Positions 45,100 to 57,500 of a stretch of DNA of 64,000 nt are shown piece by piece. The translations under genes and the position numbers were made by a program. Every line of letters begins with the position of its first letter. Position 1 is the first letter of the stretch. The stretch is from Calonectria ilicicola. Its lineage: Eukaryota; Ascomycota; Sordariomycetes; Hypocreales; Nectriaceae. The notes under the pieces were generated by a model. It did no database searches, was not told the DNA's origin, and saw nothing but the letters and a program-made list of their open reading frames with translations. The stretch covers positions 5,890,001 through 5,954,000 of the forward strand of contig CP085828.1 in NCBI GenBank assembly GCA_020809705.1, in the 5' to 3' direction.

Positions 45100-46853
45100 T
45101 TACGAGCGGCTTCCAAGCTTCCAGCTCTCAATTCGGTCCTGAATCTGGTCCCAGGACATGGTGTGGTTGCTCACACCGTAGGCTTGAGCCTCCTGGAGGA
45201 CAACGGTAGGAGCACCACTGCCCTGGCCAGGGTTCTTGACCTTGCCGCCAACAACCATGCTGGCTACACGACGTAGGTCCTTGACAGTCACGGCGTTGAT
45301 CTTGTCGCACATAACCTGGACAGGAATCTTACGGCCATGGACCTGAATTGAGCGACCAAGATCCTCAAGCTCAACCATGCGGCTCTCCAGGTTCATGAGT
45401 AGGCTAGAGCGGAGCTGGTTCTTGGCACGAGAAACCTCCTGCTCCTGGAGGCTTGAGAATCCAGTCTCAAGAGTCAGGGCGCGGAGCTCCTGGCAGATGA
45501 CGTCAATCATAGCTGAGGTGCGACCAGGGAGGCATGAGGCGGAAATGCCAAAGAGACCTGAGTCAGTGTAGGAATGGTTGAAGGCAACGCATGACTCAAC
45601 CCAGCCATACTGGTTGAGGACGTTCGTGTAAAGGCGAGAGTACATGCCCTTACCGGGACCACCGGCGGAGAAAGAACCGCCACCTCCGAGCAGGGTCTGG
45701 AGAGTGGCGAGGGCGTAAATGTCGTCAGAAGCAACAGGTAGACCCTCAAAGGCAACGTGGATGTGACTAAATGTGGGGAGACCGCTGAGAGAGGGCGGCT
45801 GAGAAGGCAGAGAGAGGAAGCCGCCAGTGTAGCGGGCAGGTTGCAGAAGCTCAAGTTGGGATGGAGGAGTGTCGAGGACAGCAGCGTTCTTTGCTGCGGA
45901 AGTGGAGATGTTTTTGAGGAAAGGAATCTTGGAGAGAAGGTTGGGAGAGGACGAGGACGAGGAAGATGAGACGGTCGATCTGCTTGACTCGGTATCAGAG
46001 AGCTCACTCTCGCTCGTCTCAGAGCCAGTTAGTGATACAGGCTCGCTCTTGGCCATGTCCCCAAAGTACTTCTTGGTCAGCTCAACAGCGACGTTGTGCT
46101 CGACACCAGCGAAGGCCACGACCATGCGCTCCGGGCGGTAGAATAGGTCTCGGTACATCTGGACAGTGTTACGGTCGATGCTTCCCAGTCGCTCCTCTGG
46201 GCACAGCAATGGGTTTCCGAGGGTGTTATCCTTGAATGCAGCAGTGTGCACGAGCTCCGGCAGGATAAGTTCAGGCTTGCTCCAGATCTCACGAATTTCG
46301 TAGCGGGCCGTCTCAATCTGGTCGGCAACCTCCTCGTCGGTGATTTGGGGTTCGCGGATCGTCTCGGCAAGCAGGGCGATGGTCTCGGGCACAGCGTTGT
46401 TGAAGGTGGCAGCCTGGTACATCATGGACTCTCGGGAGCTGGCGCATTGGATGTTGCCGCCGAGGGCCTCGACTCTCTCGAGCATTTCGTCGGCGGAGTG
46501 CTTGGGGGTGGACTTGAAGGCGAGACGGTCCATGATGTGGGATACCCCGCGGAGTGCTTCGTTCTCAAAGCGGGAACCGCCCTCGACGTAGACGCCAACA
46601 CCAGCAAACGATCCAGGGAGAGCATCGGAGGCGACACGGAGACCGTTGGGAAGGGTAGTAACATCATCGAGCTTGGTGGTGTTGATCTATTCTTGGCCAT
46701 TAGCATCCGCATCATGCCTGCATGCATTCAAGAGGTGCTCACCTGGGCCATGGGCCGTCGTGAAGACAGCGAAAAGCTGGCAGTCTGGCCCAAGAGGCGC
46801 GAGCTCTGGGCCCGCACCCGCGAGGGCACTCGTGCACTGAGTTGTCGCAACAT
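45100..46853 (-). CDS. MAS2: Mitochondrial processing peptidase alpha subunit
   Basis: The regulatory subunit of the matrix protease that removes presequences from imported proteins. It has 565 residues; exons are 46743-46853 and 45100-46686 with a 56-nt intron (GTGAGC, AATAG). The N-terminus (MLRQLSARVPSRVRAQSSRL) is Arg/Ser-rich without acids, a mitochondrial presequence, and the mature part begins near TTLPNGLRVASDA. The alpha subunit lacks the zinc-binding HxxEH of the beta subunit and instead has the glycine-rich loop seen here as LLGGGGSFSAGGPGKGMYSR, which grips the substrate. A Ser-rich insertion (SSSSSSSS, near residue 290) is typical of filamentous fungi. There is no sign of damage. 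The second exon starts with INTTKLDDVT. Confidence 0.95.
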
Positions 46854-47833
46854 TGCTGGATAGGTAAAAGACAGCAATGCGACGCGATGCAATGCAATGC
46901 CTGAAAGCCTTTTCGGTTCCTCAAGTTTGCGACCGGGATCCGTAGAAAATTGGCCACTCTCGGGCCAAGCACCTGCGCTATCGGTTCGGCGATACGCCGG
47001 ATCATCTCGGTACCGGGGTTCTCAGTGCCAGTGGGTGATGACATAATGTCTCCTCCACCATTGAAGTGTGGGGATGAAGTCAATGGTGGACGAGTTGAGA
47101 TCAAAGCAGCCAATAGTGGCTTAAGGGATAGTAATATTAGCATTGGCGGTTTTTATATTGTTTGAGATGTCCTGGGCTTCTTTGGGAAAATACTAGCCAC
47201 TAGTCCTGATACCATTGATCAAATCCTTCTGCCCGAATTGTCCGTAATGGGCAATAGATCACAAGACTCAAAAGCCGAATGTTGTACAACCAGAGTAATT
47301 TTATACATCACTGAATGCAAAGTTAATTTTTATCTCCCTCCCCAAAAAATTTTACTACTGAATTTATAAAAATCCAGAATTGCATGCGCCGAAGTTCACG
47401 GGATTCGTTCGGGGATAGATCGATCGTATGCCTGACCTACCCTGGATCTCGGGAGTAAAAAAGTACATATCCCGAAATACAAGAGAGGATCAAATATTCT
47501 TGATATAGAAAAAAAACCCCGCTTAGATTACAAATGAAAGGGATATGTTTTTTTTTTCTTCTGTCGAGAAAGACTAGCTAAAAAGGTATAGCATGGATAG
47601 AAGGTGTCGCACATCACAAGGCAACATGAAACAAGAACTATCAAAATGCATATCTGCTATAAAGAACCTTACATATCATCACATCATAACATACAATCCC
47701 CTGTCAAATCAATAGACAGAATAATATTGCCCGGATTCTAGCCGATGTTACTATTGTTCAGACAGGGGTAGGATTTCCACCTCTCCCCTAATCGTAGTTG
47801 AGAAAATTGTTAGCCCACATCAACATCATTGGC
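46854..47833. other. Intergenic region, MAS2 leader and upstream flank
   Basis: This 980-bp stretch lies between two minus-strand genes. An upstream open frame on the minus strand (47143-46739, internal ATG at 47044) overlaps the MAS2 start out of frame. The remaining part is AT-rich with short A and T runs. Confidence 0.4.
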
Positions 47834-48889
47834 TCAAATTGTATCCAGGAGATAAGAAAGCTCATCGTGTCCAGAGAACTCAGTTTGTTCCAGAAAGTTG
47901 AGGTCAAAATTGGTGTAGGTGTTTTGGTCATGGTATGGATTGTTATTCGTGTTGTTAAATCCTCCTTCCCCAAGCCGGAAACGCGGAGGTGGTGGAGTCT
48001 TGTCGTAAGCGATATCCACGATTTTAGTTCCCAAAGGCGCATAGGTATTTTCAATCAGATTCAGTACGGCGTGCGAATTCTTTTTGAGAAGGACATTTGA
48101 CACTTCAGTCCAGAAATCCTCAAGATAAGGCGAATCCAGAGGCTCATGACTGAACTTTGTGTACCATACATAGAGCGTCTTGAGCTCCGAAGTTGGATAG
48201 TTGTCGGGAATGCGGCCTTCCAACGTGTCCCAGACCTTCTTCTTATTGCCCTTTAGATCGTCTTTGAGCATTTTGATCTCAGAGGCTTTGAGGAATGGAC
48301 AAGGTCGCTGCTCTTTGCAATCCTTGGAGTGGGAATCCAGGCCATCTTCAGACTCAAATGTGCCCCAACATGAAGGGCAACACAGCTTATCTGGCTGACT
48401 GTGATTGCGCTCAAAATGCTGAATAAGGTCGGAAAATCTCGTCATCTTCTTTGAAACACACTGACTGTATCGAAAAGGATCAAATCGGAAGAAGAGACAT
48501 GCTAAAACGCCCCCCTTCTTTTCATCTTCGTTTTCATTCCGTCTCTTTTGCCTTTTCCCCTTATCATTATCTGCTTCTTCGGACCTATGACGTTTATGAG
48601 TGGGGTTCACATGAGTTAACCCAGGTGATACAATGGCGTCGGGTGGTTGAGATGTAACGGAGTTGGGAGCAATCTCTTGCGATGTGCTGGGTTCAACCGG
48701 CAAAATGAATCCATGGGCCTGTGAATGTTGACGAGAGAGTTGTGGTGTTGAACTTTGGCAAGTTCCCACTGTTTGAGAATATTAGCAGCGATTTAATTAG
48801 GAAGGGAAGGTTATAGGGAAGGTAAAATTGAAAAAGGTTGACAAACCATTGTTATTGGCCCTACGCGAGACACCCTTACCGCGGTCCAT
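47834..48889 (-). CDS. C2H2-like zinc-finger protein of unknown function
   Basis: A 325-residue protein. Exons are 48847-48889 and 47834-48768, with a 78-nt intron (GTTTGT donor, AACAG acceptor) splitting a valine codon. After a disordered polar N-terminus and a basic stretch (KRHRSEE, KGKRQKRRNE) comes a region ACLFFRFDPFRYSQC, DLIQHFERNHSQ, LCCPSCWGTFESEDGLDSHSKDC. It resembles fungal proteins with one or two C2H2-like fingers that follow a basic domain. A tract of Asn and Asp ends the protein. Many such proteins occur in filamentous fungi near stress or heterokaryon genes, but no role is known. The start has only 14 codons before the intron; the later ORF alone would give a start without the finger lost, so the two-exon model is moderately supported. 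Confidence 0.7.
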
Positions 48890-49012
48890 GATGTAGGTGG
48901 GACCTTAGTGAGTTGCGAGGTATGTTGATGTGATAGCTGATGAGAAGGAACCCAAGGAAGCTTGATGATGAATACAAAATCGAGAGTAGAATCTCAAGGC
49001 AAGACGGATCGT

Positions 49013-49029
49013 TATATATATATATATAT
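49013..49029. repeat. (TA)n microsatellite
   Basis: About eight consecutive TA units lie some 125 bp upstream of the zinc-finger start. They may double as a TATA-like region for the minus-strand gene. Confidence 0.85.
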
Positions 49030-49172
49030 TTTCCTCGGCTGTGTATCTACTTCGCGCTTGTGGCCCGTGGAGTGAAGAATACTCCACCTCATCGTCAACT
49101 TTGTAGCATGAGATACACCACGTCGGCAGGGTTCTTGAGGAGTAGCATCGAACTAGCACTAACACCATAGGC

Positions 49173-49214
49173 GCGGCAGCCTTGCTACCGGAATAGATAG
49201 CAAAGCCTTGCCGC
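49173..49214. repeat. Imperfect inverted repeat (hairpin)
   Basis: GCGGCAGCCTTGCTA at 49173-49187 faces TAGCAAAGCCTTGCCGC at 49198-49214. The arms pair with small bulges around a 10-nt loop. No neighbouring T run suggests a Pol III terminator, and the role is unknown. Confidence 0.55.
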
Positions 49215-50556
49215 TAGGGCACCATAGTGCGAAAAGAGCGCTAGTTGGTGGATTCTAACTGAGAGTGGCGCCTCTAAGCCTCAGCCTGACGCAAAGGCCA
49301 CTTGCAGCCGAACAGGTGAACCGCTTGTTGCGTTTCCTAATGGGGATCGGGGCGCTTTGGGGTTTATCATTGCTTTTCTACATCCTCGAAATCATGGGTG
49401 TATACGAGGCAGGCCGAGGCGTGGTGGTTGAGATTCTGCTCGAGGTACGTGGACATAATTGCCCTGAGAGGCAGTATCAAATGGTCACGAATACAGCGCA
49501 AAACGATCCTCCATATCGCATCCGCGAATTTTGGTATCCTAAAAACCCTTGCCTAGGTTCTCCACTCACCTTCCCTTGAGTAGGTTAAGGGAGCCTTGCT
49601 TATGGATTAGTGCAATGGGAATATTGGATAGATGGTCACCCTTCCCGGCACTCGTGAAGCAATGAACACAATGACGCACGTGCGTTTCTTTACTCGGCTC
49701 TGTCATGCATGCTATCGGTGATGTCGCTGGTCCGCTGATGCGCCACAGAGGGTCTGCCGAACCACTCAAAAAACAGGCTGGTGCAAGCAAGCAACATTTT
49801 CGCCTTTAGGTATACTTCAAGGGGTATTGAAAACCCCAGGATTGCGCTATACCGCATGTGATGGTTCCTGTTTTAGTGGTAGACACGTCTGCCCTTGTAC
49901 TCATCTGGATCAACTTCCCGGAACTCGTCCGCGGATCCGGCCTGGGGGTGACAAGGGTCGGGAAGCTAAAGATGTTTGGTGGATTGAACATAATGCTTGG
50001 CCATGTCGAGCTGAAGATCGGGGGATCAGGCTCTCTATTTTTATTTTTGCTGGTATGGAAAATCCAGCACCACAATCACCAAGTCATCATGATAGTGTAG
50101 CAGTAGCAGTACCCCAAAGTTATTTGCGCTTCGCCTTTGTCCTGGGAGTCGTGTTTAGAACTATTACTGATCCTCTCTTGACATAAGTTTTCAAGTTAAA
50201 ATATTGTTCTAGTTATAGATGAATACCAGAAAACCCCCCCAAACCCTTGCTTCCTATGTTTCATCCCTAAAGCCTGTTGTTTGCTATTGTCGGTGGTCTT
50301 ATGAAAACTTGCATTGTGTGTCAGGTGCCAGATTCCTAGTGCCACTAACAGTAAAAAAAAAAATGAAAAAGCCTCTGGCATTTGGTGACACTGCCTGGCA
50401 AACACCGGGGTCGTTTGCTACGAAAAAATCTCGAACTTCTTGTTCACAGGATTTCTCCTTCCTACTTCTTATATCTCCTCTCTTCGTGTATCCGAAGTGT
50501 TGCCTTCACAATATACGCCTTTTCACTTCTACAACTGGAAATTCGTCCCCGATATC

Positions 50557-51852
50557 ATGGAGAGCTCGCCTGCCCAAGGGTTGCTTGGGGCACTGCCATA
50601 CGAAATTCGTGTCGAGATATGCGAATTCCTCTGCGATCATTGCACTGTTGGTTGGGTTGCACAACCGCCGGCTGCCATACCTCCTCTGATCGGATCTCAG
50701 CCGTTGAAAAATCTATGCCTTACGTCGAGCGCTATGAGGGAAGCCGCACGGCCTATTCTTCACCATTTATTTTGTGCAAGGCTTGAGCCAGGCTCTCTGA
50801 AGCCACCGCGTGGCGTTAGGCCTCTTCTTGCCTCCATTTGGGACAAGCCGGAGCTGGCCCAGCAAGTGAAGAGCCTTTCTCTGAAAAGCCTTTGCCAAAA
50901 CGGCTGGAACTTCTTCGATGTATCCAATACTCTATTTTCGGCTTTGTATTACCAATTCGATGTCACCATGCTGCTCCATATTGCTTCCGGGATTGAGGAG
51001 TTGGAAATCAAGGACATTGGAGAATGGGTTCCAGAAGGCACAATAGACCTGCCAAATCTCAGGGAGCTGAGTCTATGCCGATATAGTGGCGGGGCTGAAC
51101 TCGATTCTGTCACGATCTCGGCATTGCTCCTCAACAAACCTCGGCTTCGCACGCTGACTTTACTCGGCTATGATTCAGTCAATGAGTCCATTTCCAGAGC
51201 TGTTCTCCATGTTCAAGAACTTCATATTATTCGCTATGCTCGTCATAGAGGATCTAGAGTTCTGGATATTCGACAACTGGTCCAGGCCATGCCGCAATTG
51301 AGCACCTTTTCCTTTATCCTTGAAGAGTATCCATATGGAGCATTTGACATCGAAGCCTCTGATATTATCGACCAACTAATAGTTCGAAGGGGTACACTGA
51401 AGTCATTGAAGCTATGTGGATGCAACTTCAGTGGCGAACCTCGCGCGTTGCGACGATTTTCTCGACTTGAAACCTTAGACTTGGTCATCCCAGGGAAGAC
51501 TGATCGACAAGTGTTCTCCGCCTTGCAATTTCCGTTTACACTGAGGAAACTGACCCTTGCCACGTGGTTCGCCAGGGTCGAGGAGTTTGCCAGAACTTTA
51601 GAGACCATCGGTACAAATCTTGCCAGGTTTAAAAATCTCCACACGGTTTACGCAATTGTGTACGCATGGCTGGACGACGAAGAAGATATCTTAAGTGAGA
51701 TAATGAAACAATCGATCATTGATCGGTTTGCGAATTTCAAGACACGTCTCGTTGGTAATGTCCAACCAGTCAATGAACAACTCACTCTGCAGACCCGATA
51801 TTGGGGTGAAAACATTGCAGTTGTGGATAGAGAATATGAAGAATGTTACTAG
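50557..51852 (+). CDS. F-box/LRR-like protein
   Basis: An intronless 431-residue protein. The N-terminal block GLLGALPYEIRVEICEFLCDH fits an F-box (LP-x-E-I-x2-I). After it come leucine-rich segments with regular spacing: LPNLRELSLCRYS, KPRLRTLTLLGYD, LKSLKLCGCNFSG, FSRLETLDLVIPG, FTLRKLTLATW. This is a typical SCF adaptor layout: F-box for Skp1, LRR for substrate. An earlier in-frame ATG at 50440 would add 39 residues of hydrophobic-aromatic sequence; 50557 was chosen because MESSPAQG starts just before the F-box. It is unrelated in sequence to the F-box gene at 27706. The substrate is unknown. Confidence 0.75.
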   Translation: MESSPAQGLLGALPYEIRVEICEFLCDHCTVGWVAQPPAAIPPLIGSQPLKNLCLTSSAMREAARPILHHLFCARLEPGSLKPPRGVRPLLASIWDKPELAQQVKSLSLKSLCQNGWNFFDVSNTLFSALYYQFDVTMLLHIASGIEELEIKDIGEWVPEGTIDLPNLRELSLCRYSGGAELDSVTISALLLNKPRLRTLTLLGYDSVNESISRAVLHVQELHIIRYARHRGSRVLDIRQLVQAMPQLSTFSFILEEYPYGAFDIEASDIIDQLIVRRGTLKSLKLCGCNFSGEPRALRRFSRLETLDLVIPGKTDRQVFSALQFPFTLRKLTLATWFARVEEFARTLETIGTNLARFKNLHTVYAIVYAWLDDEEDILSEIMKQSIIDRFANFKTRLVGNVQPVNEQLTLQTRYWGENIAVVDREYEECY

Positions 51853-52130
51853 ATGGAGAATGATGCCAAAAACTTTTCTCTCTGTGTGGCTACATGTGGG
51901 GAGCATCATGTCAATTTGTATTGTAATACTGCCATAGAACATATTGAGCTTTGGGCTGCTCTTTCATTTTCGAGTTCAAGAGAATAGTAATAAAAATCGT
52001 AATAAGGAGAAGTTTTTGTAGCCGCATTTCTCACGTCATCTAGGTGTGATTTATGAGTATGTAAGGAAAAAAAAAATTCAGTAGCAGAGGGGCAGTAAAT
52101 TTAATAGTTTACTGTACAGCAAGACCGAAT

Positions 52131-53196
52131 CTAAACGTGCTCTGGCTTCATAAACTTATCGCCGCAGTGGATTACTGGCTCCCAGTCTAAAAGTCGCTTC
52201 CCACGAACGCAACTGTCAAGTATACTTGCGATAAAGGTGCTCAGCCCAAGAGCTTGGGGCCCGCCCGCCTTTTGGACAACATGAATGGCCCCAAGTACGT
52301 GTTTTGATGCCATGGAAAGATCACCTAACATTATCTAGGCTTTGTTAACTTGATCGCTTCTTCCAAATGGCTCGAACTCTAGGGGGATGGCGGTGCAATC
52401 AATAGCTAGACTCACCTCATCAAACGCTAAAACCAAAGCCCTTGTGACGGCCATGCGGCCCAATGCTGGATCCTCGGTCGTAATAGCATCGCGGAGAATT
52501 TGTATATGGTTCAGTTTATACTGTATGGCCAGCTGTGCATACTCCTCATCTAACCCAACCAAAGATAAGTGGCGGCAGGCTGCAAGCAAGAAACCCCGTA
52601 AAAAGTCCACATCGTTTGAAGAGCAAAGTATCCAGTTTTTTCTCATTTGTTCATGGTATTTACTGAGACTCTGCATTACCGGGCAGTGTTGATCTAAATA
52701 CGGAAAGACGACATCCACATCTTGTTAAAGATTAGCTTAGAGATGCGAAAATTGACCCACACCAACACCTAAGAATCAGGAAATGGATAGATGCTTCCTT
52801 GAGTTTTGATAGAACGAATAAAATGAATCATGGATAAAACTCACAATGGTTAAACATGAACCGCTCCCGAGGAGTTAATGACCTTAAGAAGCCAGCAAAA
52901 GGCTCGTGTTCGAGCGACCCAGACACGCATGGAGGTAGTAGCGTTTTGGTGTATTGACGAACCAAGACTTGGTTTTGTTGCCGACGTCTGATAATCTGTG
53001 TTTGCCATTGGGATGGATGATCTAATACCTCCCCGTTTGGAACTTCTTGGATGTCGATACCTTTTTGACGTTGGTATTCTATCGCTTGACGCTTTCTAGC
53101 CCGGGCATGCGTCACGCGGGCCGCATGCGAATGAGCTTGTCGCTTTAATTTGGCCGAGGAGCCTTCAGATGGATGCACAATGGTGATAAACTCCAT
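52131..53196 (-). CDS. Short fungal regulator-like protein without a zinc cluster
   Basis: A 286-residue protein. Exons are 52845-53196, 52416-52720 and 52131-52334; introns use GTGAGT donors. The N-terminus (EFITIVHPSEGSSAKLKRQAHSHAARVTHARARKR) matches, in layout, a fungal family with a short basic N-terminal block and a C-terminal fungal-specific regulatory region, often labelled transcription-factor-like. No Zn2Cys6 cluster is present. The middle has RERFMFNHYVDVVFPYLDQ, rebuilt by splicing, and the end has IMLGDLSMASKHVLGAIHVVQKAGG. Relatives are usually 450-600 residues, so this copy ends early and lacks the last helical part. It may be a shortened paralogue; the stop follows a clean reading frame. 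Function is unknown. Confidence 0.65.
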
Positions 53197-53469
53197 CTTG
53201 CAAAAAAGGGACTTTGGAAAATACTACAAGGGTTAAAGAAACTCTACAGACCCTCATTGAGCTTTTGGCGAAAGTACTTTGGCCACAGTCATTTTATGTA
53301 GTTGCCGCGGCGAAGTGGCACGCTGGGGAAATGGACGCCACTATTTGTCAGCGGGTCAATTGGCGTTGAGTAGAGAATGTTATAGGTGAGAAAGAACCAA
53401 CTAAAACTAGCCCAAAACCACCGCCAAGAAGTACTCCTTCTATATACAGTCTAGCTGCCGTCCGAGCCG

Positions 53470-54595
53470 TCACATGTGGTATGCGATCTCGTCGCCGATT
53501 TCCGTGAACACGGCTTCAAGAGCAGCTACTACATTATCGGGCAACGGGCCCTCCTCAATCATATCAATGTTGGACTCGAGCTGTCCCACACTAGAAGCCC
53601 CCAAAATAATGGAGTCGTCATGCTCCTTGTTCAACTGACTGTGATATGCCGTCCATCGAAGTGCCGCAGCATGGCCGCCGATCCCATGTTCAGCCGCAAT
53701 AGCTAGCGCCTTATCTGTGGCGGATATAATAGATGGCTTCAAGTAAAGCCCTGAATATAGACCGCCCAAGAAATGCTTCGATCAAAAATGTCCCATGATT
53801 AGCCAAAGAAAAAACATCTGAACCAACTGAATGGGGCTACTCTTACGGATTGGTCAAATCGTCCGCCCGCCTGTACGTTCTTGTGGTTGCCAGCGAAGAA
53901 GCCAGCTGCGGCAGGACTGTACGCATAAAAAGCAATTCCGTACTTGCGCAAGATGGGAAAAAGCTCCCTTTCGCCGCCTCTGACGATTGGGTTGTACTGG
54001 CCTTGGTAGACGCTGGGTTTGACGAAACCGTGCTTCTCGCAGATATCTACAAATTGCTGAACTTCCTCAGCAGTGTAGTTGGAGATGCCCCAATGTTTGA
54101 TCTTGCCGTCCCTATGTGCTTGGTCCATGGCTTCGCAGGCCTCCTCGAATTTTGTGGCCCGGTCTGGCATGTGCAAGTATTCGATATGAATCTGCTTAAT
54201 CTGCAATGTCTCGAGCGAGATGTCGATTTCCTTCAAGACTTTTTCCTTGGTGTGGCTTCCCGGCTCCCGCGACATGACCTTGGTATCAATGACAAATCTG
54301 TCATCCGCGGCAGCTCCGACCCTGGGCTCGGAACTTCCGGGGGCATGGGGGGAGTATATGCGTGCAGTGTCGATTTGATGGAAGCCGCGTTTAGCAAAGA
54401 CGTTGAAAAAGTCCTTGACATCGTCGGGCTTGTCGAACCGGGCCATGGTGTCAACCGACATGTCTCCGATCTGTATACATTCAACGTTAGGATCTTGTGG
54501 ATTCATGGACACATTGCAATAACCAGATGATTTAGGATAAGACTTGCATTTCCTGTTCCCAGGATTAAGTTGAGTGGTGATTTCCCGGTCGACAT
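53470..54595 (-). CDS. Aldo-keto reductase (aflatoxin-aldehyde-reductase-like), GC-AG first intron
   Basis: A 325-residue NADPH-dependent reductase of the AKR7-like group, which reduces aldehydes and ketones. Exons are 54548-54595, 53847-54470 and 53470-53775. Catalytic residues are visible: Asp and Tyr in QIDTARIYS, Lys in VIDTKVMS and His in IEYLHMPDR. The N-terminal exon gives LNLILGTGN, and joining to IGDMSVDTMARF needs a GC donor (AAT|GCAAGT) with acceptor TACAG; the nearby GT would break the frame. The second intron (53776-53846) is ordinary (GTAAGA, CGAAG). The cofactor-binding end, ILGASSVGQLESN, matches the family. Length and motifs are complete. The physiological substrate is unknown. 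Confidence 0.9.
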
Positions 54596-57500
54596 GGTGA
54601 TAGAATTGGGCGTTTTGATGTAGAAACAGTTGGCTAAACGAGGACGTAGTGAGACTAGGTATTGGAATGATGTTGCTTGTTTAAATTGATAATCTTCTGG
54701 GGATTTCTTGGGCTCGAGGGAATCTTTTATCCTCCAAATGTTTACGCTGTAAGTGAATAGAGGCGTTTCGACTATCGGTCGCCAAGACCTACTCCTACTC
54801 CTTTAGGCAGTTGCACGGCCCCACTAGACGGGAGGCTCAACGCCCCGTCTCGGCCTTCGGCACCATCGTTCAGCTTGATGCACGATGATGGCAGTTTTAA
54901 AGCTGCGGTAATTTTATATTTGTAATGATTCGGTCTATATATCTCCGTGTTCTTATAAATCATGTCCGTTGCGTTGGCTCCTGGCCAAGCGTCCGAACAT
55001 TGACACAAGGCCACCGACCGATCTCGGACGGATTTCAAGGTATGCACTTTATGTGGGTGTGCTTGTTTCCATATAAAATGGATTTCTGTTTGCATATGAA
55101 TATTCTCCGATCAATCATTGGCGAATGGAGACTTGGACCGGCTCCTGAGTCTGTTGATCGGTTAGAGATTAAAAGCCCCATCCATAGGTACTTCCCAGGT
55201 CCGACATATCTATTTTGTGATATTATAGAGACAGATAATATCGTAATTACATGATTCTTCTCTAGAATCTACACCATTTCTAGACTTTGATCCATCAAGA
55301 ATCTCGTTGAACTAATGCGACACATGGTGCTATTTGAGTCCATGGTATCTCTATTTTTACTTTCTTTTTGGCATCACTCCCACAATCTTTAAGAATTTTT
55401 ATGTTTGGATAAACTTTGGAGTATCTTTCATATAGTTCTTAACTGACGTGCTTGTTATAATGTACCCCTTCAAAGATTGCGCGATTATGATTTCTCCGTC
55501 TTGACATCACAAAACTCGATGACTCTAATATCGAGTTAATGAGTAAGACATAAGTATATAAATAAAATATAAATTATTTTTGTCTAAATTATTTTACTTA
55601 TTTATTTTATCCATGTAATATCCATGTATTTACTTGGTGGCTGAGGGATGGCATAGAAGGGGAGTACAATCACCCAGGAACTGTACTGCGTACACACCAT
55701 AAATTCAGACTCGAAGGCGTCGCCACCGGATTCATCGGAACAGTTGCAACCTTTTTCTAGGACAGGCCTTGCTTCTTTAAACAAGGTTTTGCAAAGCTTC
55801 CTAACCCCAAGCTTGGCATGCTTACATTGTGGGCCTCGCAACGAACTCAACGTAGGGCTGTCGTTTAAAAAGACCTTTTAGTAAGATGCTGCCTCACATG
55901 ACATGTCCCGGGTGCCTCTCGGTTTGGGCCTTTTCCCCAGGATGCCTATCCGAGCTGTGTCGATCACGTTCCACAGCGCACTGGTCCCCATGGTGTTGTT
56001 GCTGCAATGCTTATAAAATCCTTCCCGTCCGATCCTTCCAAGTAATTTTTAGCATCTTCAATGTTCCTGCTGATAGTTTGCAAGCTTTTATCCAAGTGCC
56101 CTGACGCTTTTTAACTCGTCCACGGCATCCAAGTGCCCGAAGACACCCGTGAATGGCACTCACACTCCGTTCCGTTGGACTCCACTCCACCACTTGTCGA
56201 ACACCATTTCAAGGCCACCGGAGGAACTGAACTCTCTGTCTCCTTCAAGCTCGTGACCCCGTTAGTTGTAGTCAAAAAAAAAAGTACTTTGGACCTCATC
56301 CCCATTTTCTCATCAAACGTCTCGCTATAAGCACACAGCCTCCGCCCCTTTTCTTTTCAACGTAAACTCTTCTTCTGCTTAGCCACGACTTCGATGGTTC
56401 CCTCCGTGATGCATTTTTTATCAGCCACGGGTTGCATCCCGTCCAACGCTAGCAGAGTCCTATCAGAACAACGCCCCCTCTCCCCCATCTTGCAATGACG
56501 TCGCAACCTCCACCACCACCACCACCACACACACTTCTTTGCTGACCCCGCTTTCTCAAGTAAGCGCCCATCCTTTTTCTCTGTGTACATGCGCATGCAC
56601 GGCCTACGTATTATGGGGTAGCAGTACATGCTCACTGCCTACGATTACCATGCCTCTCCCTTTTACGCGTCATTCTCCTGCCAAGACATGACTGGATCCT
56701 AGCCCAGAATACTAAACGGACTGCAGAGGAGAGATGCAGGAAACGAAAAAGAAGAGGGTATGAAGAAAAAAAAAGTCCCTGGAGCGAAATCAAAAGTGCC
56801 GGGTTGATGTTACACCAAGCTCCCCACACCACGCATGTATGTACATATGTCCATTATCTTGACAGCAGCTAACCTGGCAGCTGCATGATTGTGGCACTCC
56901 TCAATAATAAACTAACCAAGGGTAGCTTCTTGACAGGCAAAGCCGCAGGCGCAGGTTCTGTTCCGAAAGTTTGTCTTGATCCTGACTCTGGAAATATGCT
57001 GCGCCGCATCCATCCATCCGTCTGGGGTGGGAGGTGGCTCAAAGTATACTAGACGTGTATACCATTGTATCTGGATGTGTTTGTAGACTTTGAGTATCAC
57101 AAAAACGGGAAGCACAAGAGAAATATGGTAGAATCGATAAATTTGTATGTGTGTGTGTAATCCATCTCATTATCCACCTGCAAAGTTCCACAGTCTGCAA
57201 CAAAAAAAAAGATATAATAGTCGCGATAATATGCCAGGTCTTCCATTAGCATTCCGCCCACACAAACCCAAACGAAACAATCCGGGTCAGTCTGCCGTTT
57301 ACTACAAGATCGCTATACCGCCAAGTTGCCGCCCACCTCTTTCCGACAGTAGATGACAATAAAAAAAAGATGAGATAAAAAATATATATAAAAAAAAAAA
57401 GAGTCGTCCGCCCTCCAAAGCAAATTCTCCGGGGTCTTTGGCTCCCATTCTATAAGTTCTTTGTACGAGAACAGAAACAGGATAAAGACATGTGATGATG

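Larger units (their letters stand above)
48890..50556. other. Divergent intergenic region with repeats
   Basis: This 1.67-kb stretch separates the zinc-finger and F-box/LRR genes. It contains a (TA)n microsatellite at about 49,013-49,029 and an imperfect hairpin at 49,173-49,214. A GTG-started open frame at 49265-49579 has one hydrophobic segment but no ATG and no family motif. Confidence 0.4.

Noticed and set aside
47788..48054. Minus-strand frame overlapping the end of the zinc-finger gene
   Set aside because: It overlaps the real exon in another frame and is compositionally random.
49265..49579. 104-codon frame with a hydrophobic segment
   Set aside because: It starts at GTG, has no supporting motif, and has no splice sites that extend it.
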